This document shows, piece after piece, positions 46,592 through 55,778 of a DNA stretch of 64,000 nucleotides. Below the pieces are notes generated by a model that saw only the letters and a list, made by a program, of their open reading frames with translations, made no database searches and was not told the origin of the DNA. Each line of letters opens with the position of its first letter. Position 1 is the stretch's first letter. A program made the translations under genes and the position numbers. This DNA comes from Gemmataceae bacterium (GTDB lineage Bacteria; Planctomycetota; Planctomycetia; Gemmatales; Gemmataceae). The DNA lies in assembly GCA_028288765.1 (NCBI GenBank), contig JAQGHQ010000296.1:62001-126000 (forward strand), read 5' to 3'.

Positions 46592-47224
46592 TTACTGCCG
46601 CCCGTACCTGGCCAGGTAGTCGAGGACTTCGCGGTAGCGGGTCAGCTCGCGGGTCATCGCCTTATACAGGAACACTCCGAGCAGGACACACCCAACACGT
46701 TCCAGCACCGGACTGACGACGGGGACCGCGAACCAGACCGCGAACAGGAAGTAGTTGAGCGCGAACAGCCCCAGGATCGCCGGGAGAAGGAACTGGGCCG
46801 TCCGGCTGATCCGATAGCGGGGGTCGAAGTACATCCGAACCGTCAACCGGAGTTCGGACCAGAGCTGGGACAGGAACCACGCGCGGTGGGACGGGTCGGC
46901 GAACACCGGGGGGTGAAGGACCGCGCCACTCGGGGGAAGGGGTGTCGACATCGTCGGGCCGGGAGAAGGGGCGACGAGGGCCAAGGCGGTCGGGGCGACC
47001 GCCCCCGTGGCGTCGAACAGGACTCCGCCCGGGGCCGGTGGGGGCGGCGCGACGGCCAGCTTGGCGAGGACGCGCTCGGTGATCGCGTCCTCCGTGACCT
47101 TCGCCTCCAATTCCGTGACCGCGGCTTCCAGTTTGCGGACCCGGTCATCCGGCACGTCCCCGTTCCGCCGGCCGTTCACCCGGGCACGCGGAGCGCCATC
47201 CTGTTGGTCATTCGGGTCGATCAT
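46592..47224 (-). CDS. Hypothetical membrane protein
   Basis: A 210-residue protein not recognised. A charged N-terminus contains a short coiled coil (about 27-55), then a proline/alanine-rich linker to about 110. Two hydrophobic helices follow (AQFLLPAILGLFALNYFLFAV-like and VLERVGCVLLGVFLY). The end is basic. The arrangement suggests a cytoplasmic coiled coil tethered to the inner membrane. Located directly upstream of pdxJ on the same strand, separated by an inverted repeat. Confidence 0.7.
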   Translation of the reverse strand: MIDPNDQQDGAPRARVNGRRNGDVPDDRVRKLEAAVTELEAKVTEDAITERVLAKLAVAPPPPAPGGVLFDATGAVAPTALALVAPSPGPTMSTPLPPSGAVLHPPVFADPSHRAWFLSQLWSELRLTVRMYFDPRYRISRTAQFLLPAILGLFALNYFLFAVWFAVPVVSPVLERVGCVLLGVFLYKAMTRELTRYREVLDYLARYGRQ

Positions 47225-47347
47225 ACCCGTTCCCGCGGGGCGGGTCCTCCTGATGCAGCCCGGTGATCCGTAGCACCGAGATCAAAATACCCGGTGTGCG
47301 CAGCTGCGCACAGGTCAAGCTGCAAACCGGATGCCCATAGCGGGCGA

Positions 47348-47459
47348 GTGTGGTCCGCGCGCTCTGCAAAGGGGCCGAAGACCGCTGGTGCTTCGGAAGC
47401 AGACCGATCGTCGGCTCAATGGGCCGGGACCGACCGCTCGCGGGGCGTGCGGACCACAC
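47348..47459. repeat. Spaced inverted repeat GTGTGGTCCGCGCG
   Basis: Fourteen-base arms (47348-47361 and 47446-47459) with one mismatch lie 84 bases apart, immediately before the stop of the ThuA gene. The middle holds smaller GGTCGG/CCGACC matches, so it may be another dispersed element. Confidence 0.5.
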
Positions 47460-47467
47460 CTGAGGCG

Positions 47468-48466
47468 TTACTTCTCCGCAATCGGGCTCGGCTTCTCGGC
47501 GGTCGGGAACTCCTTCGGCAGTGGGGTCGTGACCGTCCCGGTCGCAGCCCATTCGGTCCCACGGCGGAGGGTGGCGGCGAACCCGTGACACCGCATGGCG
47601 TTCGCGTCGTGCCCCATCGGCGTGTGGAACACCCTGCCCTTCCCGTAGGTCACGGTCCAGATCATCGGCTCGTGGACGCCGGTCCCGCCCTTCGACTTGT
47701 CCGAGTAGGCGGTCGCCAGCACTTGAACGTTCTCGATCGGCCCGCGCATGTTGTCGTACAGCTCGTCCCGAACGTGCATCCATTCCGGCGGCATCCCCTT
47801 CGTCACCGGGTGGTCGGCATTCCGGACGGTGACGGCGAACGGGCCGACGTACCGGTGCCCGGACCCGTCTCCCTTCCCGGAGGGGACCCGGACCTCCTTC
47901 CCGGCGGCGTCGAGGAACAGCCGGTCGCCGCCGGTGTTCCCCCGCCAGCCCATCCCGATCATCTGGTTATACCCCTTCCACCCCGTGAACGCATTGTTTG
48001 CCGCGTGGACGATCACCAGCCCGCCCTTGCCTTCCTTCACGTAGGCGTCGAGGGCCTCGTTGAATTCGGCCGGCCACGGTTCACCGTTGTAGTTCAGGAC
48101 CACCGCGTCGAACGTCTCGACGGGCGGGCGGAACGCCGCCCGCGTCCGCAGGTACAGGCCGTACTCGTCGGCGTACCCGGTCAGTGCGGTCCTGAACTTC
48201 TCGATCTCGGCCGGGTCCGGTTTGGTGGGCTTGGGCGGCAGCACCGGCTCCTGCACGGTGGTCGCGACCTCCACGGTGAACCGGCCACTGCCTTCCAGGA
48301 TCTTTTTCATGACGGGCGTCGTCTCCCGCCAGTTGTGGTTATTCTGCCCGTCGATGATCAGCACCTTGAGCCTGGCGGGCGGGTCAGCGGTCAACCCCGG
48401 CGCGGGGCCGGAGGCGGGAACGACGACGGTCGCCGCCGCGAGGACGAAGGCGGAGAGGAAACGCAT
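47468..48466 (-). CDS. ThuA-like domain protein, secreted
   Basis: A 332-residue protein with a signal peptide (AFVLAAATVVVPASGPAPG) and the ThuA pattern: LKVLIIDGQNNHNWRET, FDAVVLNYNG, GGLVIVHAANNAF, DELYDNM, ATAYSD and PMIWTVTYGKGRVFHTPMGH. ThuA proteins are thought to act on sugars (trehalose utilisation), but the enzymatic role is not settled. It is distinct from the ThuA gene at 5910. Confidence 0.9.
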   Translation of the reverse strand: MRFLSAFVLAAATVVVPASGPAPGLTADPPARLKVLIIDGQNNHNWRETTPVMKKILEGSGRFTVEVATTVQEPVLPPKPTKPDPAEIEKFRTALTGYADEYGLYLRTRAAFRPPVETFDAVVLNYNGEPWPAEFNEALDAYVKEGKGGLVIVHAANNAFTGWKGYNQMIGMGWRGNTGGDRLFLDAAGKEVRVPSGKGDGSGHRYVGPFAVTVRNADHPVTKGMPPEWMHVRDELYDNMRGPIENVQVLATAYSDKSKGGTGVHEPMIWTVTYGKGRVFHTPMGHDANAMRCHGFAATLRRGTEWAATGTVTTPLPKEFPTAEKPSPIAEK

Positions 48467-48597
48467 GGGGTGGGACTCCGTCCTGAGGGGGGAACACGGG
48501 GCGGCTCTTGATCCGCCGCGGACGATTGTGACCTGCCGCTATCACCGGCGTCAACTGGGTGGTAACATCCGGATAGATATTCCGAGGAGGTCTACGA

Positions 48598-48936
48598 ATG
48601 AAAACCGACCCGAACGACGTGGTGCGGGTGGCCGCAGGAGACATGGTGGTCATCGAACTTTACAAGCAGGCGTTGGTCGACGAGGGCATCGACGCCCGGG
48701 TACTCGGGGAGTCACTGGAGGCGAGTTTCGGGACCGCGATCCCGCGGTCGGTGGAGTTGTGGGTCCACCAGTCCGACGCCGCACGTGCCCGGGCCATAAT
48801 CCGGCGGATGGAAGAGGAGCGGGGCGAGAAGGTCTCCGGACACGAACACTTCCCAAATCCGACAAGCGACCCGAAGCCCGGCCATCCCGGGGGGCACGGG
48901 CCGCACACCCACTATAACCCTGACCCGCGGCCGTGA
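48598..48936 (+). CDS. DUF2007-domain protein with histidine-rich tail
   Basis: A 112-residue cytoplasmic protein. Residues 1-75 match DUF2007, a ferredoxin-like fold sometimes called a putative signal-transducing domain (VVIELYKQALVDEGIDARV, ELWVHQSDAARARAII). The last 30 residues add histidines, prolines and glycines (GHEHFP, GHPGGHGPHTHY), a likely metal-binding tail. GGAGG precedes the ATG. A terminator hairpin follows 17 bases after the stop. Confidence 0.85.
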   Translation: MKTDPNDVVRVAAGDMVVIELYKQALVDEGIDARVLGESLEASFGTAIPRSVELWVHQSDAARARAIIRRMEEERGEKVSGHEHFPNPTSDPKPGHPGGHGPHTHYNPDPRP

Positions 48937-48952
48937 TCCGAGGCACGGCGGG

Positions 48953-48972
48953 CCCCGGCGTTCTCGCCGGGG
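48953..48972. terminator. Hairpin between convergent DUF2007 and HU genes
   Basis: A perfect 8-bp stem CCCCGGCG/CGCCGGGG with loop TTCT lies 17 bases after the DUF2007 stop and 29 bases from the HU stop. It could serve both directions. Confidence 0.65.
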
Positions 48973-49000
48973 ACCCGTTCTCTGCAGCCGACCGGTAAAC

Positions 49001-49360
49001 TCACTTCAGCATTTCCTTCAGGCCTTTCAGCGCGCGGGCGGTCACCCGGGTGGACGCCGGCTTGTCCTTGGTCACGGTCATCTCGCCCGGCTTGAAGCGG
49101 TTGGGCACTTGCTTCCCGCCCTTCTGCGCGGGAATCCGCTTGGCCTTCAGCTTGAACAGCCCGGGCAGGGTGAGAACCCCGGGGCCCTTCTGGCTCAACT
49201 GCTTCTTGATCACTTCGGTGATCGAGTCGAACACCTTGGCCACCTCGGCCTTCTTCAGACCGGTCTGTTCGGCGACCTCGGTGTAAAACTGCGCTTTGGT
49301 GATCGACTTGGCGCTCTTCGCGCCGCCCTTCCCACCCGCAGGGGCCGTGGACTTGGCCAT
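49001..49360 (-). CDS. HU family DNA-binding protein
   Basis: A 119-residue nucleoid protein. After a basic, glycine/alanine/lysine-rich N-terminus (about 1-18) comes the HU helix-loop (KAQFYTEVAEQTGLKKAEVAKVFDSI), LPGLFKLKAKRIPAQ, and an altered arm region (VPNRFKPGEMTVTKDKPASTRV) before ARALKGLKEM. The DNA-contacting arm lacks the usual RNP sequence of classical HU, as is typical of planctomycete forms. GGAG six bases before the ATG and a good promoter candidate upstream. Confidence 0.9.
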   Translation of the reverse strand: MAKSTAPAGGKGGAKSAKSITKAQFYTEVAEQTGLKKAEVAKVFDSITEVIKKQLSQKGPGVLTLPGLFKLKAKRIPAQKGGKQVPNRFKPGEMTVTKDKPASTRVTARALKGLKEMLK

Positions 49361-49404
49361 GTTTTTCTCCGAGAAACGAAGGAGTGGAGCCCAGAACTGC
49401 ACGA

Positions 49405-49434
49405 AAACTACGGGGTTCTGTGGGGTCTTGTCAA
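49405..49434 (-). promoter_or_regulatory. Candidate promoter of the HU gene
   Basis: On the minus strand TTGACA (49434-49429) and TAGTTT (49410-49405) are 18 bases apart, 45 bases before the HU start codon. The perfect -35 box makes this the best promoter-like match seen in the window. Confidence 0.5.
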
Positions 49435-49711
49435 CGGAACACCGCCATTTCCCGAGAAATATCCGGTATTTTTCCGTCCGGAGGCCCTGTCAAGGGTGTT
49501 TCAGGCCCGATTTTTAGAGCTCACGGCTTACTTCCCCTCCCACCGGCACGACCGGATCGCTCTGATCCGGGCTCCGCGGTATCATCGAGTAACCCCATAA
49601 CCCGTGGTGTGTCCCCGACGAACCGCGGCGCCGTTCTGTCACTCCCTTCTATTCGGGCACCGGTTCCGGGGGTTGTTACCGTCATCTCTCTTATTCCAGG
49701 GTGGTGTCGCC

Positions 49712-51490
49712 ATGCGCGTCCTTGCTCGACTGTCCGTATTCGCCCTCGCCCCGCTGGTCGGCGGGGTGTGCCGGGCCGCGGGGTTGTCCGCGGCCGGCGA
49801 GGGACTTGCCGCGGTGGCCAAGTTCCTGGCCGACCGCCTGTCCGACCAGAGCCTGCGGGTGGCCGATGCCCTGCGGGAGTCCGCCGATCGGGCGTGGCAA
49901 ACGCTCGAACTCGCCCTCGCCGGCGAGTCACTGGTTTCCGCCGCCGACCGCGGCGACGACCGGGCATTCCGCGAGCAGGTCCGGCTGTTCCTGCTGAACG
50001 CCCGGTTCGACGGCCGGGCCGCCGGCGACCGTGATTTCGTTCCCCGGTGCCTCGCCGAACTCCGGGCCGCGAAGGCGGCGGGGGTGCTCAACGGGGAGGA
50101 CGTCGACCCGGTCAAGCTGGCCGAACGCCTCGGGGACCTCACCCGGTTCGGAGAACCGACCGCACTGCTGGCCGCGCAGTGGCAGCTGGCGGACGAACTG
50201 GCGTCCGATCTGAACACCGGTGGATTCCCGACTCTGGCCACGTTCATTACCCTGCGCCCGGCCGCAGACGAGTCCGCCGCTCCGCTCCTGGCGGTGGCGG
50301 TGCGGTATTACTTCCGCCGGGCGGTGGAAGACGACCCGAAGTTGTTCCAGGGGCTTGCGTTCGCCCAGCTGGAGCGGATCGGGAAGGTCCAGGAGGACAG
50401 CGCCGCCCAGCTCGCCGCGCTGATGTCCCGGTACGTCGAACGGCTGGAAACCCGGCTCGGGGAGATCAAGGAGACCGCGCTGACCACCCGGGCCGAGGTG
50501 CGGGAACTCCGCGCGGTCGTGGCGGGCGGGAGGTACGAGGCCCCTGATCGGGCGATGGACGGGGGGAACGTCGAGGTCGAGATCAGGGGGCTTTCGACCC
50601 CCGCCCGCCAGACCCTGCCCTCGGTCCTCACCGCCCACACCGGGGCGGTGGCGTGCGTCGCAATCTCGCCGGACGGCACCCGGGCGGTCACCGGCGGGGC
50701 CGACAAGGGCCTCTGGGTCTGGGACCTCACCAGCCGGCGCGAGATCAAGTGCATCCCCGGCCACCGCGACCGGGTGTGCTGCCTGGCGTTCTCGCCGGAC
50801 GGTCGGAGGGTGCTGTCCAGCGGCCTCGACCAAACGGTCCGCCTATGGGATGTCGACGCCGGGTTGGAACTGAAGTGCTTCGACCGGCAGACCAACCGGA
50901 GCGCGGCGTTCAGCCCGGACGGGAAGACCGTCCTGTGCGGAGCGCTCTACGACGGGAAGCTCCGGCAATTCGACGTGACCACCGGGAAGGAAATCCGGCG
51001 GCTCCCGGGCCACGCCGACTGGGTCGTGTGCGTCGCATTCGCGTCGGACGGGAAGGTGGCCCTGTCCGGCGGGCTGGATAAGACGATCAAGCTCTGGGAC
51101 GTGGCGACCGGCAAACTGCTCCGGACATTCCCACTGCGGAACACCGTACTGTCGAGCGTGGCGTTCTCGCCGGACGGATGGCGGGTGCTGTCGGCCGGGG
51201 CGGACCACCTCGTGCGGATCTGGGACACGTTCACCGGGCAGGAACTGGGCCGGCTCGTCGGGCACACCGACGCGGTGTCGTGCGCAGCTGTGTCCCCGGA
51301 CGGTGAGCGGGCCGCGTCCGCCGGGCACGACGGGACGGTCCGGGTGTGGGACCTGCGGCTGAAGAAGGAACTCCGGAGGTTCGTGGGCCACACCGGGAAC
51401 GTAATCTGCGTTGCCTTTACCCCGGACGGAAACGCCCTGCTCTCGGGCGGCGACGACGCGACCGTCCGGGTGTGGGAACTGGAGAAATGA
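49712..51490 (+). CDS. Secreted WD40-repeat protein
   Basis: A 592-residue protein with a signal peptide (LARLSVFALAPLVGGVCRAAG) followed by about 270 residues of helical sequence not recognised (ALRESADRAWQTLELAL, a charged coiled coil near 225-260). Residues about 310-592 hold seven WD40 repeats, each with a SPDG-type turn and WD-type end (VWDLTS, LWDVDA, LWDVAT, IWDTFT, VWDLRL, VWELEK), enough for one closed seven-bladed propeller. Repeat 3 ends RQFDVTTG, lacking the Trp. No kinase domain is attached, unlike many planctomycete WD40 proteins. Confidence 0.88.
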   Translation: MRVLARLSVFALAPLVGGVCRAAGLSAAGEGLAAVAKFLADRLSDQSLRVADALRESADRAWQTLELALAGESLVSAADRGDDRAFREQVRLFLLNARFDGRAAGDRDFVPRCLAELRAAKAAGVLNGEDVDPVKLAERLGDLTRFGEPTALLAAQWQLADELASDLNTGGFPTLATFITLRPAADESAAPLLAVAVRYYFRRAVEDDPKLFQGLAFAQLERIGKVQEDSAAQLAALMSRYVERLETRLGEIKETALTTRAEVRELRAVVAGGRYEAPDRAMDGGNVEVEIRGLSTPARQTLPSVLTAHTGAVACVAISPDGTRAVTGGADKGLWVWDLTSRREIKCIPGHRDRVCCLAFSPDGRRVLSSGLDQTVRLWDVDAGLELKCFDRQTNRSAAFSPDGKTVLCGALYDGKLRQFDVTTGKEIRRLPGHADWVVCVAFASDGKVALSGGLDKTIKLWDVATGKLLRTFPLRNTVLSSVAFSPDGWRVLSAGADHLVRIWDTFTGQELGRLVGHTDAVSCAAVSPDGERAASAGHDGTVRVWDLRLKKELRRFVGHTGNVICVAFTPDGNALLSGGDDATVRVWELEK

Positions 51491-51673
51491 CGCCGGATCT
51501 GCCAAAACCCACCAATGACGAAAAGAAGAACACCGCCGGGACGGCTCCCTTTCGCCATTGGTGGGGCATTCGTCATTTCCTGACTCGCCGCGGGCGTCGC
51601 AACTCATATCTTCTTCTGCGATTGCCGCCCCAGCCTGAGTACGGTCACCCGAAGCAGAGACACCGAGACGACA

Positions 51674-53770
51674 ATGGGCGAATCCGAGCACGCCGTCAGT
51701 AAAGCCCCGGCGGATTTCACCGACCTCGACGGGGTCAGCATCAACACGATCCGCACCCTGGCCATGGACGCGGTCCAGAAGGCTAACTCCGGCCACCCGG
51801 GCGCCCCGATGGGCCTCGCCCCGGTCGCCTACACCCTCTGGAACCGCATCCTCAAGTACGACCCGAAGCACCCGTACTGGCTCAACCGCGACCGGTTCGT
51901 GCTCTCCAACGGCCACGCCTCAATGCTGCTGTACGCCCTGCTCCATCTCGCCGGGGTGAGGAACCGGGACGAGAACGGGAACGTGATCGACGAGCCGTCG
52001 CTGCCGCTCGAACAACTCCAGCGGTTCCGGCAGCTCGGGAGCCGCACCCCGGGCCACCCGGAGCAAGAGGCCACGTCGGGCGTGGAAACCACCACCGGCC
52101 CGCTCGGCCAGGGGGTCGGGAACGCGGTCGGGATGGCGATCGCCCAGAAGTGGACCGCCGCCCACTACGGCCGGCCCGGGTTCGAGGACCTGTTCGACCA
52201 TAGGGTGTACTGTATCTGCGGCGACGGGTGCATGATGGAGGGGGTCGCGTCGGAAGCGTCCTCGCTCGCCGGGCACCTCGAGCTGAACAACCTCTGCCTG
52301 ATCTACGATGACAACCGGATCACGATCGACGGTAGTACCAGCCTCGCTTTCAGCGAGGACGTCGGGGCCCGGTTCCTGGCTTACAAGTGGAATGTCGTCC
52401 GGGTGCCGGACGGGAACGACGTCACGCAGTTCCTGCAGGCGGTGGCGGTGGCCCACGCCACACACGACCGCCCGACACTGATCATCGTGAGCACGCACAT
52501 CGGGTACGGGGCCCCCAAGAAGCAGGACACGAAGGAAGCCCACGGGGAGCCCCTGGGCGAGGAAGAGGTCAAGGCGGCCAAACGGTTCTTCGGCTGGCCG
52601 GAGGACGCGAAGTTTCTGGTCCCCGACGGGGTGTACCAGCGGTTCCAGGAGGGCATCGGGAAGCGAGGAGCGGAGGCCCGGGCCGCCTGGGAGAAAAAGT
52701 TCGCCGAGTACAAGGCGAAGCACCCTGCCCTCGCCGCCGAGATCGAGACGGCCGAGAAGCGTGACCTCCCGGCCGGCTGGGACAAGGACATCCCGACGTT
52801 CCCGGCCGACGCCAAGGGGCTCGCGACCCGCGACAGCTCGGGCCAGGTGCTCAACGCGATCGCGAAGAACGTCCCGTGGGTGATCGGCGGGGCGGCCGAC
52901 CTGAACCCGTCGACCAAGACGTTCCTGAAGTTCGACGGGGCGGGGGTCTTCACCGCGGCCACCCCGGGAGGGCGGAACATTCACTTCGGGGTCCGCGAGC
53001 ACGGGATGGGGGCGATCCTGAACGGGCTGGTGCTCTCGAACCTACGGGGGTACGGGAGCGGGTTCCTGATCTTCAGTGACTACGGCCGGGGGGCCCTGCG
53101 GCTCGGGGCCGTGATGCACATCCCGGTCCTCTACATCTTCACCCACGACAGCATCGGGGTTGGTGAGGACGGCCCGACCCACCAGCCGATCGAGCACCTC
53201 GCCAGCCTGCGGGCGATACCGAACTTGATCCTGATCCGGCCGTGCGACGCCAACGAGGTGGCCGAGGCGTACAAGATAGCGGTCCAACTGAAGCACAACC
53301 CGGCGGTGCTCACCCTGACCCGACAGGCCGTGCCGACGCTCGACCGGACGAAGTACGCCCCGGCAAGCGGGCTGGCGAAAGGCGGGTACGTGCTGGCGGA
53401 CGCGAAGGACGGCAAGCCCGACCTGATCCTGATCGGGACCGGGAGCGAGGTGTCGCTCTGCGTTGAGGCGTACGAGAAGCTGACCGCCGAGGGGGTGAAG
53501 GCCCGGGTGGTGAGCCTGCCGTCGTGGTTCCTGTTCGAGAAGCAGGACCAGGCGTACCGCGACAGCGTGCTCCCGCCGGCCGTCACTGCCCGCGTGTGCG
53601 TGGAGATGGCGAGCGTATTCGGGTGGGAGCGGTACGCCGGCTCGACCGGGGCGATTATCGGCATGCGGACGTTCGGCGCGTCGGCCCCGCTCAAGGACCT
53701 GCTGAAACACTTCGGGTTCACAATCGAGAACGTGCTGAAGGCCGCGAAGGAGCAGCTGGCGAAGAAGTGA
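51674..53770 (+). CDS. tkt: Transketolase
   Basis: A 698-residue thiamine diphosphate enzyme of the pentose phosphate pathway. It shows ANSGHPGAPMGLAP, FVLSNGHASMLLYALLHL, GPLGQGVGNAVGMA, the ThDP motif CGDGCMMEGVASEAS with NNLCLIYDDNRI, FGVREHGMGAILNGL with the catalytic glutamate, and YIFTHDSIGVGEDGPTHQPIEH. Length is standard. The ATG at 51674 has no strong ribosome-binding site. Confidence 0.97.
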   Translation: MGESEHAVSKAPADFTDLDGVSINTIRTLAMDAVQKANSGHPGAPMGLAPVAYTLWNRILKYDPKHPYWLNRDRFVLSNGHASMLLYALLHLAGVRNRDENGNVIDEPSLPLEQLQRFRQLGSRTPGHPEQEATSGVETTTGPLGQGVGNAVGMAIAQKWTAAHYGRPGFEDLFDHRVYCICGDGCMMEGVASEASSLAGHLELNNLCLIYDDNRITIDGSTSLAFSEDVGARFLAYKWNVVRVPDGNDVTQFLQAVAVAHATHDRPTLIIVSTHIGYGAPKKQDTKEAHGEPLGEEEVKAAKRFFGWPEDAKFLVPDGVYQRFQEGIGKRGAEARAAWEKKFAEYKAKHPALAAEIETAEKRDLPAGWDKDIPTFPADAKGLATRDSSGQVLNAIAKNVPWVIGGAADLNPSTKTFLKFDGAGVFTAATPGGRNIHFGVREHGMGAILNGLVLSNLRGYGSGFLIFSDYGRGALRLGAVMHIPVLYIFTHDSIGVGEDGPTHQPIEHLASLRAIPNLILIRPCDANEVAEAYKIAVQLKHNPAVLTLTRQAVPTLDRTKYAPASGLAKGGYVLADAKDGKPDLILIGTGSEVSLCVEAYEKLTAEGVKARVVSLPSWFLFEKQDQAYRDSVLPPAVTARVCVEMASVFGWERYAGSTGAIIGMRTFGASAPLKDLLKHFGFTIENVLKAAKEQLAKK

Positions 53771-53840
53771 GCTCACCGCGAGTCCCGGGCGACATCCACG
53801 ACTCCTCCGCCTCCCATCCACTAATCGGGGGGGAGAATGT

Positions 53841-53984
53841 GTGGAAATCACGGTCCAGACGGGCACCAGTTATTCGTGCTTACTGGTCCCGCTCCCTGCT
53901 GAACTGATGGAGGTGGTGAAGGTGGGGCCGACCGTGAACAAGGTCACGAACGAAGGCCCGGAGTGTCTAGCTCCGGCAGCCTGA
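53841..53984 (+). CDS. Possible small protein at the left edge of the island
   Basis: A 47-codon frame starting with GTG, preceded by GGGGGAG six bases upstream and ended by TGA. It reads MEITVQTGTSYSC and continues VNKVTNEGPECLAPAA at the end. Third positions are mostly G or C, as in neighbouring genes. The left direct repeat (53850-53882) lies in its 5' part; the right repeat at 58478 keeps the same reading TVQT-TSYSC without a start. Whether it is expressed is unknown. Confidence 0.4.
   Translation: MEITVQTGTSYSCLLVPLPAELMEVVKVGPTVNKVTNEGPECLAPAA
53850..53882. repeat. 33-bp direct repeat, left copy
   Basis: Matches 58478-58510 at 32 of 33 positions, in the same orientation, 4628 bases apart. 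Flanking sequences are unrelated. Confidence 0.9.
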
Positions 53985-54067
53985 AACGCCCCGCCGACGC
54001 TCACCCGGCTCGCCCATAGACCGGGGAAAGACAATCGACGGGGCAAGCTCATCGCCGAAGCTCCCGA

Positions 54068-54841
54068 CTATGGAGCCGAAGGCGGGATGCGAAGGGTTAT
54101 TGGCTTCGGCGGCGGGGCAATTCCGGCCTGCGGCCCCCGAGGATGGTACTTATCCGGGATTGGGGTGCCGAATTCCTCCCAGTCCTGCATGGCGTTCATG
54201 CACTCGTGGTGCTTGAACCCTGACATTGGGTCCTCGCCCGGAGCCGGTGGAACTCGACCGCCCGGTCTCTTCTGGATGCAGATACCCGTGCAGATTTGGG
54301 CGGGCGGATTGGCGTCGGGGAGGTATTGGCCAACATGCAAGTCGACCTCATCCCCAACCCGGATGTCCGCCAGACGGTAACTGTAAGAGGCGGAAACACC
54401 CGGCCCGAACCCTCCCCCCCGTAACCAGTCCGACACCTCGAATCGTCGCGGAGGCTCCTTGGACCGACGGAGGACACTGACCGTTCCATCTGTGGCAGTG
54501 ACCGTGATGGTGTTTAAGTCCGCCTCAATTTCCACGCGAGTAGCGGTTAGTAGTCGGCCCGGCCCCTTCACGGTCATCGCGTCGCCGGTGAAGACTTGTC
54601 GCGAGACGTTCTTCCCCCCCTCCGCCTTTCGTCGGTGCTCGTAGCCTTTTTGGCCTGTTATCTCAATGTAGAGCCCTTGGACTTCGATAAAATCCCTGCC
54701 CACGTCCGTTACTTTCCCCCAGTATTGGACGAACAGGATTGCCGGGCGAGGGGGTGGGGCGACTGGCATTTGCCCGGACACGGTTTCGGTCACGAGGAAG
54801 AGGCACACGAACATCAGCGAGCGGGAAATTGGGGGGTTCAT
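54068..54841 (-). CDS. Secreted protein of unknown function (paralogue 1)
   Basis: A 257-residue exported protein with a signal peptide (SRSLMFVCLFLVTETVSG). The mature part has a short beta-rich domain (AILFVQYWGKVTDVG, DFIEVQGLYIEI), a second beta part (LLTATRVEIEADLNTITVTATDG, RRFEVSDWLRGGGF, YRLADIRVGDEVDL) and a proline-rich end (DWEEFGTPIPDKYHPRG). I recognise no family. The following paralogue starts at 55679, and the two share an identical 83-base segment near the 3' end. Confidence 0.75.
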   Translation of the reverse strand: MNPPISRSLMFVCLFLVTETVSGQMPVAPPPRPAILFVQYWGKVTDVGRDFIEVQGLYIEITGQKGYEHRRKAEGGKNVSRQVFTGDAMTVKGPGRLLTATRVEIEADLNTITVTATDGTVSVLRRSKEPPRRFEVSDWLRGGGFGPGVSASYSYRLADIRVGDEVDLHVGQYLPDANPPAQICTGICIQKRPGGRVPPAPGEDPMSGFKHHECMNAMQDWEEFGTPIPDKYHPRGPQAGIAPPPKPITLRIPPSAP

Positions 54842-54899
54842 ATCCGCGCATCCTCGCTGACGACCTGGTTCGGGCGCAACCACGGTACTCAATTCCGGG

Positions 54900-55679
54900 T
54901 TATGGAGCAGCATCCGGGATGCGGGGCGTTACCGGTTTCGGCGGCGGGGCAATTCCGGCCTGCGGCCCCCGAGGATGGTACTTATCCGGGATTGGGGTGC
55001 CGAATTCCTCCCAGTCCTGGTATGCGTTCATAACTTCGTGGTACTGATATTTCGACGTCGGGTCGGATGTCGGGGATGGTGGCACTCGCCCACCTGGGCG
55101 CCGTTTGATTGAAATGGCCGAGCAGATGTTGTACATGGGCAGAATGGCTTCTTGGTGGTATAGCTGGAATTCCAACATCACCTCGTCCCCCACCCGAACA
55201 TCCGCCAAGCGGTAACTATCAGAGTCGGTTGCGCCCGGCATAAACCCGCCTGTCCGTAACCAGTCTGACACCTCAAATCGCCGAGGGATCTCCTCAGACC
55301 GGCGGAGAACACTGACCGCCCCGTCCGCGGCAGTAACCGTGACGGTGTTCAAATCTCCACTAACTTCCACTCGCGTTGCGGTCAGTAACCGACCCGGCCC
55401 CCTCACGGTCACAGCGTCACCAGTGTAGATGTCTCGTGAGACATCCTTTCTTCCTTCCAGCTTCCGCTCGGTCTTGCAACGCTTCTCTCCCTTTATCTCG
55501 ATGTAGAGCCCCTGAATCTCGATGAAATCCTTCCCCACATCCGTCACCTTCCCCCAGAATCGGTCGAACAGGATAGCTCGCCGCGGCGGCGGGGCGACGT
55601 GCGGCGTTTGCCCGGACCCGATCGCGGTCATCAGGAAGAGACATGCGAACAGCAACGAGCGTGAAATAGTAGCGTTCAT
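54900..55679 (-). CDS. Secreted protein of unknown function (paralogue 2)
   Basis: A 259-residue exported protein with the same layout as paralogue 1: signal peptide (SRSLLFACLFLMTAIGSG), FWGKVTDVGKDFIEIQG, RRFEVSDWLRTGG, RLADVRVGDEV and the ending DWEEFGTPIPDKYHPRG. The central regions differ clearly while the C-terminal DNA is identical over 83 bases. It lies upstream of paralogue 1 on the same strand with a 58-base gap, so the two are probably a tandem duplication in one transcript. Confidence 0.75.
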   Translation of the reverse strand: MNATISRSLLFACLFLMTAIGSGQTPHVAPPPRRAILFDRFWGKVTDVGKDFIEIQGLYIEIKGEKRCKTERKLEGRKDVSRDIYTGDAVTVRGPGRLLTATRVEVSGDLNTVTVTAADGAVSVLRRSEEIPRRFEVSDWLRTGGFMPGATDSDSYRLADVRVGDEVMLEFQLYHQEAILPMYNICSAISIKRRPGGRVPPSPTSDPTSKYQYHEVMNAYQDWEEFGTPIPDKYHPRGPQAGIAPPPKPVTPRIPDAAP

Positions 55680-55778
55680 TTAGTGGCCTCCTCACTGACA
55701 GATATGCCCGTACAAGATACCAATTATGGCTTGTACGGACCACTCGTTATACGTACCTCAAAGTTGTTTGTTAGAATA

